A stretch of DNA of 14,132 bases from an uncultured Alphaproteobacteria bacterium (GTDB lineage: Bacteria; Pseudomonadota; Alphaproteobacteria; RUG11792), in the NCBI GenBank assembly GCA_958448685.1, contig CAUDEV010000031.1, positions 1 through 14,132 on the forward strand, written 5' to 3'. The position numbers and the translations under genes are program-made. Under the pieces are notes generated by a model that was not told the DNA's origin, did not search any database, and was given only the letters and a program-made list of their open reading frames with translations. This document shows, one piece after another, positions 13,901 through 14,132 of the stretch (its first letter is position 1; each line of letters opens with the position of its first letter).

Positions 13901-14132
13901 ATGAAGAAATTCATTATTCAATCTACAATTGTTTTATTCTTTTTGGAAAGTTGCGTAATAGCAAATCAAATAAATAATCTTGAAGAGAATATTCAGGGAA
14001 ATACAAATTCTAATATTAATGATATTAACATTTTAACAAATAACATGTCGAATAATTTTTTAAATGGGTTTGAAGAAAATATTCAGGGAAATACAAATTC
14101 TAATATTAATGATATTAACATTTTAACAAATA
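13901..14132 (+). CDS. Start of a secreted, Asn-rich tandem-repeat protein (probable lipoprotein), cut by the window end
   Basis: The visible 77 codons start with MKKFIIQSTIVLFFLESC, a basic and hydrophobic signal. Cys18 follows LES, an acceptable though not ideal lipobox; cleavage after VIA (residue 21) by signal peptidase I is the alternative. From Glu28 the protein consists of 30-residue repeats beginning EENIQGNTNSNINDINILTN, very rich in Asn and Ile. The first copy is complete, and the second is cut by the window edge after about 20 residues. The ATG at 13901 lies about ten bases after a TTTAGG sequence. No family is recognised. Asn-rich, nearly identical repeats in an exported protein suggest a surface protein whose repeat number can change. 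Confidence 0.7.
   Translation, partial: MKKFIIQSTIVLFFLESCVIANQINNLEENIQGNTNSNINDINILTNNMSNNFLNGFEENIQGNTNSNINDINILTN
13982..14132 (+). repeat. 90-bp in-frame tandem repeat (1.7 copies visible)
   Basis: Copy 1 spans 13982-14071 and copy 2 starts at 14072, cut at 61 of 90 bases. Over these 61 bases the copies differ at one position only, a silent GAG/GAA change. The period of 90 is a multiple of three and keeps the frame. Near identity including third codon positions indicates recent duplication or ongoing homogenisation. Confidence 0.92.

Noticed and set aside
13982..14132. CRISPR array or intergenic repeat
   Set aside because: The repeats are contiguous without spacers, 90 bases long, and remain in one reading frame behind a signal peptide.

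Overview
The window looks like a piece of a small, A+T-rich alphaproteobacterial genome, most likely a host-associated one of the Rickettsiales/Holosporales type. This is inferred from the low G+C, the AddA-type helicase signatures, a solitary BioY biotin importer, encoded CCA on all three tRNAs, long stretches of decayed sequence, and remnants of at least three mobile-type genes. No ribosomal RNA is present to fix the taxonomy.

Layout. (1) Positions 151-1560: one strong promoter reads through tRNA-Leu(UAA), rpmI (L35), rplT (L20), tRNA-Leu(GAG) and bioY, with very short spacers. (2) 1561-3825: ppiD on the minus strand, with a decayed reading frame behind its stop. (3) 3937-5468: a divergent two-gene unit encoding an exported coiled-coil protein with a very acidic tail, followed after 8 bases by a type IV prepilin-like protein. 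(4) 5469-6809: a decay zone with an AAA+ (DUF4143-type) ATPase stub and a serine recombinase pseudogene broken by several frameshifts and stops. (5) 6810-7706: an SPFH/band-7 membrane protein (minus), divergent from tRNA-Phe. (6) 7806-11022: tRNA-Phe, an AddA-like helicase without nuclease domain, and lolD, ending in a strong hairpin shared with the convergent dps. (7) 11034-12150 (minus): a small SRP RNA gene (4.5S, ffs), an Smr-domain protein and dps. (8) 12182-12538: an insertion-sequence relic with 37-bp imperfect inverted repeats, containing the tail of an IS256-type transposase. (9) 12632-14132: an MFS transporter and the start of a putative lipoprotein with 90-bp tandem repeats, cut by the window edge.

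Most intact genes are housekeeping: translation (L35, L20, three tRNAs), membrane protein targeting (SRP RNA), envelope biogenesis (PpiD, LolD, SPFH), DNA repair (AddA-like), stress protection (Dps) and nutrient uptake (BioY, MFS). The accessory and least explained parts are the coiled-coil/prepilin pair and the tandem-repeat lipoprotein. I see no CRISPR array and no complete defence system. The best candidate for something undescribed is the exported acidic coiled-coil protein paired with an orphan prepilin.
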